Assembly (NCBI GenBank): GCA_024741835.1
Contig: JAENRP010000043.1
Coordinates: forward strand, 5,365 to 69,364
DNA length: 64,000 nt
From: Diplocarpon mali
Lineage: Eukaryota > Ascomycota > Leotiomycetes > Helotiales > Drepanopezizaceae
Reading direction: 5' to 3'
A program made the translations under genes and the position numbers. Positions 1 through 12,824 of this stretch are shown in pieces (the stretch's first letter is position 1; every line of letters starts with the position of its first letter). The notes beneath the pieces are model-generated. The model searched no databases and was not told the DNA's origin. It worked only from the letters and a program-made list of their open reading frames with translations.

Positions 1-2482
1 TTAAATACTGCAGGAAAATTTACAGAGAGCCTGCTTATAGTATCTAGCAAGATGGCTGCTGGTACTCCAGCCACAATTAAAGGATAACGACGAAGCCGTT
101 ATGAAGTGTATCGTCTGCGTCCGATGACAAGCGAGGCGACATGAGACTTTTCCCGGGTGATTCTGAACGTGTGATTCTGCATATTACGTTGTCCGCGATG
201 CACAGGATGGCTCACTGCAGCTAGGATTTGCAGTCGTGAACAGTGATGGCGAGTTTCCGAGAGTAGTGGTGATACAAGTACTCTCCTAGATTTCACTAAC
301 GCCCGGCCCACGACGAAGCTTATCTTTCTAGCTCAGGTCATTTCAACTAACAATCCCTAGGCAGGGACCAGCCTTCTTCAGAGGGAAAATGAAGAAGCTA
401 AGAATGTACTTATTTGCTTTGCGGAAACCCAGTGCTTCGCCGTGGAATCCAAGCATCAAGAGTAGGGGGGAATGCCACGGCCGCAAGGTGCCTCTCGGAA
501 AACGATCACAGCTGCAAAATTCCGGACCCCAAGAATCCACGAGGCACCGAAGAGCGTACCCGCGTGGGGATCTCCATTCCTCTGTAGCAAGCGACTGACA
601 TGCAAGTGCCGGAATGGAATATCAGTACCGGCGCGATCTCGCCAGAATGATACGGGATGTCCTGGCATCGATAGTCTGATTCATGACTCTCCACAGTCAC
701 TACAATCTGGTATTTTGTGGCTTTGTGGACAATGCAGAGCACTCCTGTACAGGTCGAGAAGTCCATCTCGTCGATCTTTCGGGTGCTGCTGCACCGATCT
801 TTTTAGCGGGGCGGGGTGACCATGGCTGGCGGTAAGCAGAGCTGGGCCGGCAGTGTAAGGTGGGTTAAGAATCCCCGAAACAAGAGAACGAAGCAAGCAG
901 ATAAACATTGCCAGCCGGTCCACGCGATTATACCTCAACCGTCCAGTATCAGCAGCTTGAGCAGCCTGGAAAGGCGCCGCGCAAATATCCCGACATGCTA
1001 GAACTGTGCTACGCCGAGTAACGAGTGCTATGCGTTCCTATACGAGGCCTCTCTATTGTTGCATTGGGACCTATCCCTGCTTTGGCCACACTATGGTAGC
1101 AGGAAATGCTGGCTCTGCAGTGCGCTTCATCATAGTAATGGCTTCATGTTTGCGGGGTTCGCGATTGATTGAAGGAGAAAACATCCCAACTCGTTGCTAC
1201 AACGTAAGCAAAGCTTGAATCCGAGGCAGAAGCACTGTGGGCTTACTACATGTAGTGAGTTTCCCTCACCATGTCTGACAAGGATTCTGGACTGACTTGC
1301 TACGAATTCTCAACACGCAGGTGCATACATGTTATCACTGTATAGGGGGAGAGTGGGGGATGGGGGGGGGGGGTTAAAAAAAGAAAAGGAACAGGAAGAA
1401 GAAAATAAGAAAAGGCCGCTGGTGCGCATTAATACCAGGAACTCACTTGCTCCCGGGAAGAAATGGTCAATGTTTGCAGTTTGCAGCCCATAACATAAAG
1501 CTAGAGCGTGTGCTTGGGCTCTGTCCTCGAAACCTGTGGCGTGTAGAACTATGAAGCATACGAGCAGGTGTAGCATGGCTTAGAAAGAGGCGTCACGATT
1601 CCCCAACTCTTCCTCCTATTGTCCGATAGTTCTGGCAGCAGAGGCTGTTACACCATATGTAGTCGAGGCACCAGATGCAGCCTCTTGCTTTGAGATAATT
1701 CACGTCGACAAGCCCATGTGGTGCGCGATCTGGCTGGAACTTTCCAGCTATTCACATTCTTACTTCGAAGATGGCTAGACTGACCCGAAGAAGTCGAGCC
1801 TGATACAGTATAGGCCGACGCATCAAGATTCAGAACGCCTGATCATTTATCGCTTGAGGGAACCTACTCTTAGGATCGATGTCTCTCGTGCTTTTAAAGT
1901 CGTGGCGGGCTTCGGTAGGAGAGGCTCTCGACATATCCAAGATACCAGATGGCTACAGGACGTTGTTGGTAGATCGACAACTGTCATGCGTGAATGTTTC
2001 ACGCGGCGATTCGCACGTCCAGACTCTCAATACCATACTAATGTACGGGTACAGACCTCTTGACTAGTCAGAGCTCCGCATGAAACACGGCAATGACGTT
2101 GCGCATGTATTTCTTTGCTCACATTACAGGTAGATACCTAAGTAAGCTAAGCTACCTGTACCCGAGATGAAAAAGAGGGTAGTATCTGCCAGGCGAGGCA
2201 TCGCTCATGTCCACGTCCTCTGTCTCAACCTCAAATACACCAAGTTCCTCTGCCGCCTCAAGCTGTACAGCTTGGTGTTATCCAGCCTATCCACGCATCT
2301 TCAATATCTCCACATATCCAGTATACAGTGTCGACTGTATCGTGCCCCCCACATCTAGAGCTCACGGGCCATATATATCCCAATATCTCTGACAAACGTC
2401 TTTGCTCACAGCATGGTTACTCCTGGCTGCATGTCCCCGAACAACCTGGATTCTAACGGGACCCGCAATCTGAAATGCAGTT
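1..2482. other. left flank, no gene recognised
   Basis: No exon chain could be assembled. The open frames here are short (under about 120 codons), overlap on both strands and show no family resemblance. A homopolymeric G tract followed by a purine-rich run lies at about 1345-1400. Part of this stretch, roughly 2070-2480, is probably the promoter and leader of the RasGEF gene. Confidence 0.5.
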
Positions 2483-5400
2483 ATGCATGCCCTAGAGAGG
2501 ACTCGGTCGAAGCGTGAACGGTCGTCCAACAAAAGAGAGCGCCTTTCCGCGGTTTCCAGTATCTCGATCCCGACCCCACGAATAAGCGCAAGACCCATTA
2601 TGGTTTCTCGAAGCTCAGCCCCTATCCTGCCCTCAGCGAAGGATTCCGATTCGGAAAATCCACAACTCGAAGTTGATTTGCGGGCCTTGGAATATCACGA
2701 CTCGGTGGCATCGATCAAGGACGATCTCTTAATTAGAAACTACCAGAACCCGAATTCTGTGTCTTTGGCCCAGGAGCTAAGACCAGTGACCCATACCGAT
2801 CGAATGTCCTCATGTGAACTCCTTGCGCGACCTTGCCCTCTTGTCGACATGTCGTTAACCCTGCCCGCCCGATCGCGGAATGGAATGGCAAACATAAACA
2901 TTGCGGTTATTGGGAGTGCTGGGGTGGGGAAAAGCAGCTTGATCCAAAGGGCTCTTGGCTTGAGGACTCTCCCGAGCTCAACCGTATCGAGTTTGCGCAT
3001 GTCGGTGGATAATGTTATATATACGGTAACCCTCGTGGAGCTGGACCTCGAATCTTTCGAATTAGACAAGGATCGGCATATACATTGGCCCAAGCACATC
3101 AATGGACTCACTGTACCCTGCATGGATGGGGCTCTTCTATTGTACGATGTTATGAACATGGACAGTGTCGCGGAATTACCCCAGGCGTTAAGTAAGTCCC
3201 AAGGAAGAGAAATGCAGAGATAGCATACTGATTGACATCATGAAGATGGGCTGGTGAATTCCGCACTGCCAACTATCCTGGTCAGTTGCAAATGCGACAA
3301 TCCGGAGAACACTCGACAGATCGAGGTTGAAAATATGGAAGCGAGCTGCTCTTCTCGTATTGAAACTGTCAGGACCGCAGAAAATGACCCGGAAAGCGCG
3401 AGGCTCTGCCTCTCTTCCATGCTCAGAGCTATCATGGCGAATAGGAATGGGAAGTTATGTGAGTCTGTCCTGTTTCTTATATCTGTAAGCCATGGATGGC
3501 TTCGCCGGTTTTTCTGCCATCGGGATCTTGGCATGTCAGAAGCTCCATAGATTTGACTTTTGCTATGGCTGCGGTCCTTTGGAACCAGGTGACTAGCATA
3601 AATCTATTAACAGGGCTGACGTTTTCTGGAAGCCGCATCGTCTGCCAACCCTCCTCCTCCTGAAATCCGAAATCGCCGGCGAGCAACCTTATCCGCTCAT
3701 TTCGAGCCACCGTCTGATCCGGCAAGGCCCCTAAGTCAAATTTCAAAACACAGCCGTGCTAGTTCAGAATTTTCCCTCCGGGGCTCTTCAAGAAGACATC
3801 CTCCTTCATCACGGTCCATTAAAAAAAACCAGGCACTCATGTCACTCATTCCAGGAGATCAGCGACAAGAACCCCCGCTGTCGTCTCATCCCATGTTTCG
3901 CCACGATAGCCTCAACGCCACTGAGTCGAGCATCACGTTCCCAAGTCCGAAGGCGCGTTCTCCTTTCGCGTCACCTGGTCCTGCGGAAACCATCGACAAA
4001 CCTTTCTTGGATATAGAAGATTCAGATCACGACTCAGCTTCGTACCGCTACTCAGATGATATTCCCATCTTACAGCGCAACGATGACAGCTTTTCTGATA
4101 AGCCTGCGAAAGTTGTTGGGGTCACTTTCAACGATTTGGTGGAGCGATTGCTGAACCAGAATATGACCCGGGCCGACCACAACTTCTCGGACATATTTCT
4201 ATGTCTTTACAGGAAATTTGCTGCTCCGGGAGAATTGTTTGACGCCATAATCGATCGGTTGGAGCATATCGCAGATGATAGGTATACGCACTATCTCACA
4301 CGAACCATGACCCAGTTCCGGATCATTACTGTGGTAGCCAAATGGGTTACGAATTACCCAGGGGATTTTGCAAATCCAACTACGAGTAATAAGCTGGACG
4401 CCTTCATTGGCCAGCTGGCTGGAGATCCGGTTTTTGCGGCTGCCGCTCACGAGATAAGATTGCAAAGACAATCACGTGTCTTCGAGGACGATGATGCCGG
4501 TTGGGCCCGGACAGATGTCGACGTTGAACAAGAGGTTAGCAATACCGAGAATTCCTCCCCAGCTTCGTATCCGGTCCGGACGAGAATCGGGGTAAAGACA
4601 GATTTCGAGAGCGAGATCAACAACTTTCACATCGATGATGGAAGCAGTGAAGACATGGTACGCAAAGAATCCCGGGAAGATTCGTCAATACCAAGGCCTC
4701 ATTTTTGGCCATTCCAGCCATCATTATCATTAGCCCATGCAGTGGAGGATTATCAGAGAGAGGCGGCAGCCCTGGTCCCCAAGGGCACTCTACCACTCAC
4801 CAAGTTTCGCTACCACATTTTCATGGACACACCAGACGAAGACATCGCAGATGAGATGACCCGGATAGACTGGGTCATGTTCTCCTCTATCCGGCTCCGA
4901 GATCTTGTCCGGCATGTCAGCCTCCCACCCGAGCAAAAAGAGAAGATGACCAACGTCAACCGAATGATCAGCCATTTCAACCACATCGCAAAGTGGGTAG
5001 CGAACATGATTTTGATGCGAGACAAAGCCAAGCACCGAGCCCAGATGCTCGAGAAGTTCATGGCCATCGCCTTGAGACTCAGGCAACTAAACAACTACAA
5101 TGGGCTTGCTGCCGTCCTAGCCGGTATCAATGGGACCGCCATTCATCGCTTGACCCAAACGAGGAATCTGGTCCCAGCCGATGTCCAGAAACGATTCGCT
5201 AGACTGGTAATTCTTATGGGGACTCACAAGAGTCATTTTGCGTATCGCTTAGCTTGGGAGAACTCTCCGTTACCCCGGATCCCATTTATACCGCTCCACA
5301 GGCGAGATCTCGTCTCCGCCGAGGAAGGAAGTCAGACTTTCGTCGGCGCGAATGGGCGGCGCATCAATTGGAAGAAGTTTGAAATCCTCTCGGAAGTAAT

Positions 5401-5655
5401 CTTGCCCGTTCTGAAGAGCCAGACAGTGCCGTACCCAAACCTTTCGACGCACGAGAGTGCGCGGGAGCTGATCTTGAATTGTAGAATGCCTATTGATGAC
5501 GAGGTATGACTTCCTGCTCACGCACTTATATCTTTGGGAAATATACTGATGTTGTGTAGGAGGTATATCAACGAAGTTTGCAGGTGGAAAGTTCTTATGG
5601 GTCCGTCGACATTGTGAAGAAAAAATTCCCGTGGTTTCAGAAGGACAAGTCATGA
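2483..5655 (+). CDS. Ras guanine-nucleotide exchange factor with N-terminal GTPase-like domain
   Basis: Four exons (2483-3191, 3246-3458, 3633-5503, 5560-5655) join in frame to give 962 aa. The C-terminal half is a CDC25-type RasGEF catalytic domain (about residues 674-920), preceded by a RasGEF_N module (about 467-600). Such proteins load Ras-family GTPases with GTP at membranes. The N-terminal third holds a P-loop, GSAGVGKSS at residues 144-152, in a Ras-like context. The usual DxxG switch-II motif is not visible, and the NKxD position reads as C-K-C-D, so this domain may not hydrolyse GTP. The linker is Ser/Pro-rich. The intron acceptor at 3632 was chosen because the nearer acceptor at 3613 runs into a stop. 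The start is the first ATG of the open exon. The exact Ras target cannot be told from sequence. Confidence 0.9.
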
Positions 5656-6621
5656 GTATTTTGTCACAGGGTTGGAAAAGAACCTCCGGTGTTTTTCATA
5701 CATGGCGCTGTGGAGTTATTTGGTGCGCATACCCCTAGTGATAATATATCTTCTCGTATGGGCTTCAAGTGGTTGTACCAAGAAGGGGCTCATTTTCTCT
5801 GTATGGCAGTACTACGAGGCTTTGCCAGCTTGTACATCATTTTTGTTCCATCCCAGGAATACTAGACGTCCTCATCTAAACTGGCCTATGCACCTAGGGC
5901 CGTAGGGACTACCGTAAACTAATAGTACACCAGTATCTGGAAGAATAACTATGACTGTATCGTAGATAAACATCCACCCGAATTGCCAGTGATATGGACG
6001 TAGTTACTGTCGACAGCCAGGTAACGTTTGCAAACCTCACTTGACCGGATTAGATTTCACGTCACAAATATTGGGTGGATTTTGGAAGAACTTGGTACTA
6101 TTGCTGGTTGAGCAAGTAGGAGAAGCAGCAAACCAGGATGAGTCTAACGTGATCCCAAGCAGGAGATTCACATCGCTCAAGATGGCAAAACTAGCTTTCT
6201 CCATCCAGTGACGTTCAGAGATAAGAGTAGCGGCACTCCAACACGAGTTGTCCTATACACGCCTAGCATAGATCCCTTTCACACGCACATGTTCGAGAAT
6301 CATATTTGGTATTTTTTAGACTTGATGCATGCCCTGAGCTCAGAATTTAAGCAGCTGATACCGAGCAGATTAAATGATTGGGATATGAGCACAAAGCAAG
6401 ATTTATATATTTTTTTCTTGAAAGATCATTGGCTTCAGGACGTTACAATCAACTTAGGTAGCTGATGAGGAGTCGAGGTCGCTCATAGAGACGCTAGTGA
6501 CACTAGTGCTTCGGTTAAAGGCCCACTTCACCACACACGAACTTTTTCAGCGCATAATCACATTTCTGCCCTTCCTATCGACAACCACGACAACCAACAA
6601 CCGCCTCACCTGTCAGTCAAG
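5656..6621. other. intergenic region between RasGEF and RPL15
   Basis: AT-rich spacer without a convincing gene. An 85-codon open frame at 6208-6465 has no recognisable family features. The last part (about 6500-6621) is the promoter and 5' leader of RPL15. Confidence 0.5.
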
Positions 6622-6778
6622 GTACGTCGACTGTACTGCTATGGTACTCTATCAAGAGCCCGAATAGTCGCTGCGATCACCGGATGGCCTGCTTGCATTG
6701 CTATGGCTCAGTCTCCACGATCAAACCCCTCCGCGAATCTTACGTATCAGAGCGACCTAGCTAATCACGCCACTGCAG
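6622..6778 (+). promoter_or_regulatory. 5'UTR intron of RPL15
   Basis: A strong donor (AAG followed by GTACGT) at 6622 and an acceptor (CACTGCAG) at 6776-6778 frame a 157-nt intron. Its last base directly precedes the ATG at 6779. Leader introns are frequent in fungal ribosomal protein genes and can boost expression. The intron is inferred from splice signals only. Confidence 0.7.
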
Positions 6779-7614
6779 ATGGGTGCCCTCAAGTACGTTG
6801 AAGAATTGCAAAAGAAGAAGCAGTCTGACGTCCTGCGATTCCTTCTCCGAGTTCGATGCTGGGAGGTAAGATAAATCGACCCATTGGCGACCTCGAAACC
6901 CAATCAATACTCCAAAACTGCTCTCCGGATTCATCGGAGTTTGGTGGACGTGAGCTTGAATGTGGACATCTTCTGATGATCCTTGCTATACACTCGTTGA
7001 ACTTAGCTGAGAGTGCATAATATAGCTTCGCCAATTGAACGTTGTTCACCGTGCTTCCCGTCCATCTCGTCCGGACAAGGCTCGTCGTCTGGGTTACAAG
7101 GCCAAACAAGGATATGTCATCTACCGTGTCCGTGTCCGCCGTGGAGGTCGCAAACGTCCCGCGCCAAAGGGTGCCACCTATGGTAAGAAAACTTTTCTCG
7201 TGGGGGTGAGCTACACGGGACCAGGACTGATGACTTTTTCCTCTAGGAAAACCAACCAACCAGGGTATCAACCAGCTCAAGTACCAACGATCCCTCAAGT
7301 CGACTGCTGAGGAGCGTGTCGGTCGCCGATGCGCTAACTTGCGTGTTTTGAACTCCTACTGGATCAACCAGGACTCGACCTACAAGTACTTCGAAGTCAT
7401 CCTCGTCGACCCTCAACACAAGGCCATCCGTCGTGATCCTCGTATCAACTGGATCGTTAACCCAGTTCATAAGCACCGTGAGTCTCGCGGTCTCACCGCA
7501 ACCGGCAAGAAGTCTCGTGGATTGGGCAAGGGTCACGGCTTCAACAAGACAACCGCTGGTCGAAGAAAGACTTGGAAGAGACACAATACCTTGAACTTGC
7601 AAAGATATAGATAA
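6779..7614 (+). CDS. RPL15: 60S ribosomal protein L15 (eL15)
   Basis: Three exons (6779-6865, 7026-7182, 7247-7614) encode 203 aa, the normal length for eL15. The N-terminus [20 protein letters not shown] and the C-terminus NTLNLQRYR are typical of the family, as are the segments [13 protein letters not shown] and [16 protein letters not shown]. The protein is a structural component of the large cytoplasmic ribosomal subunit. Both internal introns have canonical GT-AG ends. A further intron lies in the 5' leader, its acceptor directly abutting the ATG (see separate entry), as is common in fungal ribosomal protein genes. Identification is secure. Confidence 0.98.
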
Positions 7615-8371
7615 ATGCTTGGCGGGAGCTCTTTGTGGTTTGTGCCTCTTTGGTATGCAGCGGTGGACGTTGCCTCGGTGTATAGCCCGACAAAACAAAT
7701 TAGGCGCTTGAAGATTTTATGAGATGAATGGAATAACAAATTCCTGTGTTTCCTTCGGCTTTGTGAATGTATAAAAATTTGTACCAAGAAATATTTCTAG
7801 CTCGTAGGGGCTGAGAGAGGAGCAAAGTGACCAAGTGAGCAGGGACCATATAACAGCACGTTCTTTGTCAGTTTCAGTTGCTCGGTGTCACGGGGACTGA
7901 CCATCTAACTACCAAACGGGTTCATGCTAGCTTTTCTTTTTTTGGACAAGCGATTCTCGTATCGAGAACGATCAACCTTTGTCCCTACTCGCTAGTCGCC
8001 GTTTTGTCGAAGCTTGGGATGCCTACCTTGTGTGCGGAGTCACAATTGCCAACGAGGACAGACCTGGTTCACCTCGTGTTGTCTTACCCCTTTCCACGAG
8101 GTTTGGGACGTCTGTTAAAGACGCGCGAAGTTTGTTTCCCACGCTGAATTTGATAATATCTTCATGTCAAGCTACGGTCTTCTCTGGAAAGCAGAGGAAA
8201 GAGCCTTCGACCTGCTCATGATTAAACCAGCAACGACGCAGTCTTCTAAAGTTGTGGCAGATCAGTACCTTGAACCTCACTGATGAGCCTACCTATCTGC
8301 CATCCACTCCAATAAACCATCCGACTCTATGTGCGAACTGTCTCAACTCCGACACCCTTGAGAGCCTTGCG
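7615..8371. other. intergenic region between RPL15 and HUL4
   Basis: 3' flank of RPL15 followed by the promoter and leader of the HECT ligase gene. Short open frames at 7878-8221 in two frames look non-coding. No RNA gene seen. Confidence 0.5.
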
Positions 8372-11300
8372 ATGCCTCCTTGGTCAAGCAGGTTGCTTTC
8401 TCCCAATGCGCGCAATGAAGCAGGCCCAGGTCCGCACTCTGGCAGTGGAACATCGGCATCTCCTGCTCGACCGCATCAGCGACCCAGAATCTCTGAAGCC
8501 GACATTCTCGAGCATGCATACGGCATCCCGAGCCTGCCTTCCCCATCACGCGCCAGCCATGGTGCTGCCAACACATCGAAATCTGAACGAACAACAAGCC
8601 ATGGACGATCAATGAGCCATCCCTTTCCCTCTTTGTTCTCGAGTAAAAAGAAACGAACTGGAGAGTCTGGGCGGATGACAGGATTTGAATCTACCGACGA
8701 AGATTCAAACTCATCCAATGCGGGTCGAAATATTCCACAGAATCCAGCCCCGAAGCAAAAGGTTCCGGACAGGGACCTCATGACTGGAAAATGCATGACT
8801 TGCGACTCCATGGTACGATGGCCGAAGGAGCTGAAGGTTTTCAGATGTACGGTCTGCTTGACCATCAATGATCTCAAGCCTGTCACGCTGGAAGCAGCAC
8901 GACCGGGCGATGGACATAGGGGACCTGCTGCTGCCAAAGCCGGCACATATCCTAGGTCAGGTTATGCTCTTAGAGGTAAATCCATGTGTTCCACTTCCGA
9001 GTGTCGTGTATTGACCTTTCGTAGTTGCTCCATTGTCTATTTCCAGAACCCAAAAAATTGTTGACCAATGTCTCACCGCTTACCTCCTCGAACATTTACA
9101 GCACGCTGCTAGCCCTCCATCTTCCAGCCCTATTGCTTCTCCTCCTAAATCCCTCAATTGGCAATCTTCACACGATCTCCAAAGCGGACAGGTTTTTGAA
9201 CAAAATGACATTAAGGATCCACCCGTCGAAGCCAGAAGACCTCCAATACATATCTCGGGACATCCTCTCAACCAGTCGGATGGGCTTTCAGGGTCAGCCA
9301 GTACAACCTATGGAGCGGGCACAGCAAACTCAATGCCTTACTCGAAATCTTCGCCGGGGAGCTTCCTTGATACTCACATGCAGCAACGAGACAAAGAACT
9401 GAGTTCGCGATCGGGAGTAGCTGCTGACAAGCGATACCGGAGGGGTGTAGAAGGTGAAGACTCCGGGCACAAGAACCGAGCAGATATTGTCAAGCACATT
9501 TTTAAGCCCCTGGAAGATTATATCGTACTTTCATTCGGTTCTTTCGAGTGCGTCAACAGCTCATTTAGTACGGTACGGCCCAACAGGGCATCGAGAGCAC
9601 AGAGTGAGGGTACGAAGCGAAGCATGGCCGGCCCCTTGACAGACCGACTCGCCCGGAAGGAAGTACAGGTAACTGGACATAAATCAAATCCGTCTGTCGA
9701 CCAGGTGTTGGAAGACGACACAAATGTGTCTGGCATGGACGCAAAAACGCTCCTCATCGGCGACTTTGCAGAAAACGGGTCGTGGTGGACAGGAAATCGA
9801 TCTAAAATGCAAAGTCCCGAAAGAGCACGTATGTATCGTGGGGCCGATGCTGTAAACGACAACATCGATATAGTTACCTTGAAATCGCCACGAGTGGATT
9901 GGTCTGAAGTTAACGAGTGGTACCACTTGGTCTTGAATACGGGTAGCTCATGGCGACGAAAGCTCGATGAAGTCTTAGATTCAGACTTTCAAAATTTTCG
10001 TCTCCAGTTACTGCCTGATGTAGAGCTGGCCAAAATCGAGAAGTCAATAATGGAAGCGCAAGCTCACATTTCAAGAGTCTTATTGAAGACGATTGAAAAT
10101 CTGCTCAAACGACCCGGACGTCCTTTGAAGGAGCCTAGCGATCTTCGTTGCCTTCTTATAATATTAGCAAATCCACTACTGTATCCCGGGCATTCGAGTT
10201 CCGGAATACTAGAACGTAGTCGGTCAAGGTCGCAAGAGAGACTAAGCCCAACCAAGGCAGGCTACGTGACCGAGGTAGCAGGTCATGTACAGAGGAAATC
10301 CGTATCACCGGCGTTGCCTGGCATGCTTGATTCTAGAGGAGGTGCCGGCCAACATTCCGGAATCATAAAAAGGATTCTGGGACTTTTGTCTAATGTTCCA
10401 AATGAATGTCACCACCATATCGTCTCGTGGTTTGCCAGGTTTTCGGATGACCGGTTTCAAAGGACGGTGGATCTGATTGGTAGTTTTGTAACTTACCGAC
10501 TAACACGACAGCATGGTAAGAAACGAGAGATGGAACAAGATCTCACCGGTGGTTTGATACCAAGTATCGATACCGGCTCGAACCGAACCACTCCAGCAGC
10601 TCTGCACGCTGCTCTCGGCACCCCTAATCAGGCGGTCAAAAAGAACGACGGAAAGCCAAAACCTGTGATTTACACAGACGACTGGCAAATCAAAGCCGCT
10701 GCCAGAGTCATGGCTTTGATCTTCTCTGCAAACAACAGCGGAATTGTAAGACGTGGAGATGCCAGACCAGCATTGGCTTCATTGGTCAACGGCCACAGTG
10801 CAGGCTTGGCCGCTCGTGATAGAGCACATAAGCATGGGCAGATTTTGCCTACCAGCGATTTCTACAATACACTTCTTGACTACTCGGACCTCATTGCAGA
10901 CTTCGAGGCCTGGGAGTCGAAGCGAGGCAAGTTTTCTTTCTGCCAATACCCATTCTTCCTCAGTATCTGGGCCAAGATCCAGATCATGGAGCATGATGCT
11001 CGACGCCAGATGGAGGTGAAGGCAAGAGAAGCATTTTTCGATAGCATCATGACACGGAAAAGTGTGAACCAATACTTGATTCTGAGAATTCGGAGAGACT
11101 GCCTTGTTGAGGACAGTCTCAAGGGCTTAGGCGCAGTCGTAGGCACTGGTGGTGAGGAAATAAAGAAAGGCCTACGCATTGAATTTAAAGGAGAGGAGGG
11201 TATTGATGCTGGTGGTCTGAGGAAAGAATGGTTTTTGCTACTGGTTAGAGATGTCTTCAACCCGGAGCATGGTGAGCTTACCAAATGTCACCGTTCTAAA

Positions 11301-12266
11301 CTGGGGACACGAAATCTCTCCAGACCTTGCTAACTGCTCATAGGAATGTTCACTTATGACGACGACTCGGGATTTTGCTACTTCAATCCTAACAGTTTTG
11401 AAACAACCGATCAATATTTCCTTGTCGGGGTTGTTCTTGGCCTGGCAATTTACAACTCGACTATACTTGACGTTGCTCTACCACCGTTCGCGTTCCGAAA
11501 ACTGCTGGCGGCTGCCCCGCCAGCTGCACCTGGTGCGACATCTCACGCAAAGCCATCTATGATTTACTCGTTAGAGGACCTGGCCGAGTACAGACCGGTG
11601 TTGGCCCATGGACTGCGTCAGCTCCTTGATTATGACGGCGATGTTGAAACCACATTTTGTCGAGACTTCGTGGCTGATATTGACCGGTACGGCCACATCA
11701 CCCAGGTTCCGCTTTGTCCAGATGGGGATAAAAGGCCAGTTACGAATTCCAATAGGCGAGAATTCGTTGACTTGTACGTCCGATACCTCTTGGACACTGT
11801 CGTTGCTCGTCAATTTGAGCCTTTCAAAAGAGGCTTTTTTACCGTTTGTGATGGGAACGCACTATCTCTTTTCAGGCCTGAGGAGATTGAGCTTCTGATC
11901 AGAGGTTCAGATGAACCTTTGGATATTGCCTCACTGCGAGCAGTCTCAATCTGCGAAAACTGGACTGTGCCGAATGCTAAAGAGACAGAGCCTGTTGTCC
12001 AGTGGTTTTGGCAATCTTTTCAAGCTGCTAGTCCCAAAAATCAGCGAAAGCTTTTGGGTTTTGTTACCGGAAGTGATCGTATCCCCGCCATGGGGGCAAC
12101 CAACCTCGTTATCAAGCTCTCATGTCTGGGAGATGACGGTCCGAGATACCCTGTAGCACGGACCTGCTTTAACATGTTGTCTTTATGGCGCTACTCTTCA
12201 AAGGAAAAGTTAGAAAGCATGCTTTGGCGTGCCGTAAATGAGAGTGAGGGATTTGGGTTAAAATAA
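8372..12266 (+). CDS. HUL4: HECT-domain E3 ubiquitin ligase, Hul4-like
   Basis: Three exons (8372-8975, 9025-11271, 11344-12266) encode 1257 aa. The C-terminal ~370 residues form a HECT domain. The catalytic region reads ARTCFNML, with the thioester cysteine at about Cys1225 and the chain ending ESEGFGLK, typical of HECT tails. Near the N-terminus a four-cysteine zinc ribbon (C141-x2-C144, C159-x2-C162) follows a Ser/Pro-rich stretch. This arrangement matches the fungal Hul4 branch of nuclear HECT ligases, which transfer ubiquitin from E2 enzymes via the cysteine. The first intron is only 49 nt. Its acceptor at 9024 was preferred to one at 9046 because only the former keeps frame. The start ATG at 8372 opens MPPWSSRLLSPN. 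The family is certain; the Hul4 subgroup is probable. Confidence 0.9.
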
Positions 12267-12824
12267 TGCGGCATGGAGAAGGGGGGGCGTTGGTATTAGA
12301 AGGGCCGTTGGCGGCAGCTGAACTTTACCGAGAGGTTGCAGGGTCTTTTTGCTGCTGTCTCTGAAGTACTGGCGAGCGTTTATATTACTTTAAAGCAATG
12401 ATACAGCTTAGTACCTCTCGATGAACGAAAATCCCGCAAGTCGGCCAAAGCAAAATCAATTGGACTGCAGCCTCAATTCAAATGTGGATGTTGATGTTGC
12501 CCGCTAAGGACGTGGAAGATTTATGTAGCAAAATTCAACCATCTTTCCCTGCGAGTTCGACAGTGAGCCAGAGCGGCACTTCCATTTGATCTCCCTTGAT
12601 TTCTAGGACCATGAGAGGTAATGTATATCTTGGCAATGAAAAGAGGGTTGATGATGGCGAATTTCTCACCATCGGTTTGTGTTTCGAACGATGCTCTATC
12701 CTCCAGTGGGACGATTAAGAGTCGAACCACATTTACAAGTATCCCAATAATTTGCATCATGTTTACAGCCACACTGGCAAACAACGCCTCATTACATGCA
12801 TTTTATACACTTATCTCAGGCATC
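12267..12824. other. convergent 3' intergenic region
   Basis: Lies between the 3' ends of HUL4 (+) and the mitoribosomal gene (-). No gene seen; expected to hold both transcript ends. Confidence 0.5.

Noticed and set aside
1854..2067. Two overlapping short frames before the RasGEF gene
   Set aside because: Neither resembles a protein family, and no splice path links them to the RasGEF exon.
9047..9064. Alternative acceptor at 9046 for the first HUL4 intron
   Set aside because: It puts the second exon out of frame; the acceptor at 9024 keeps frame.
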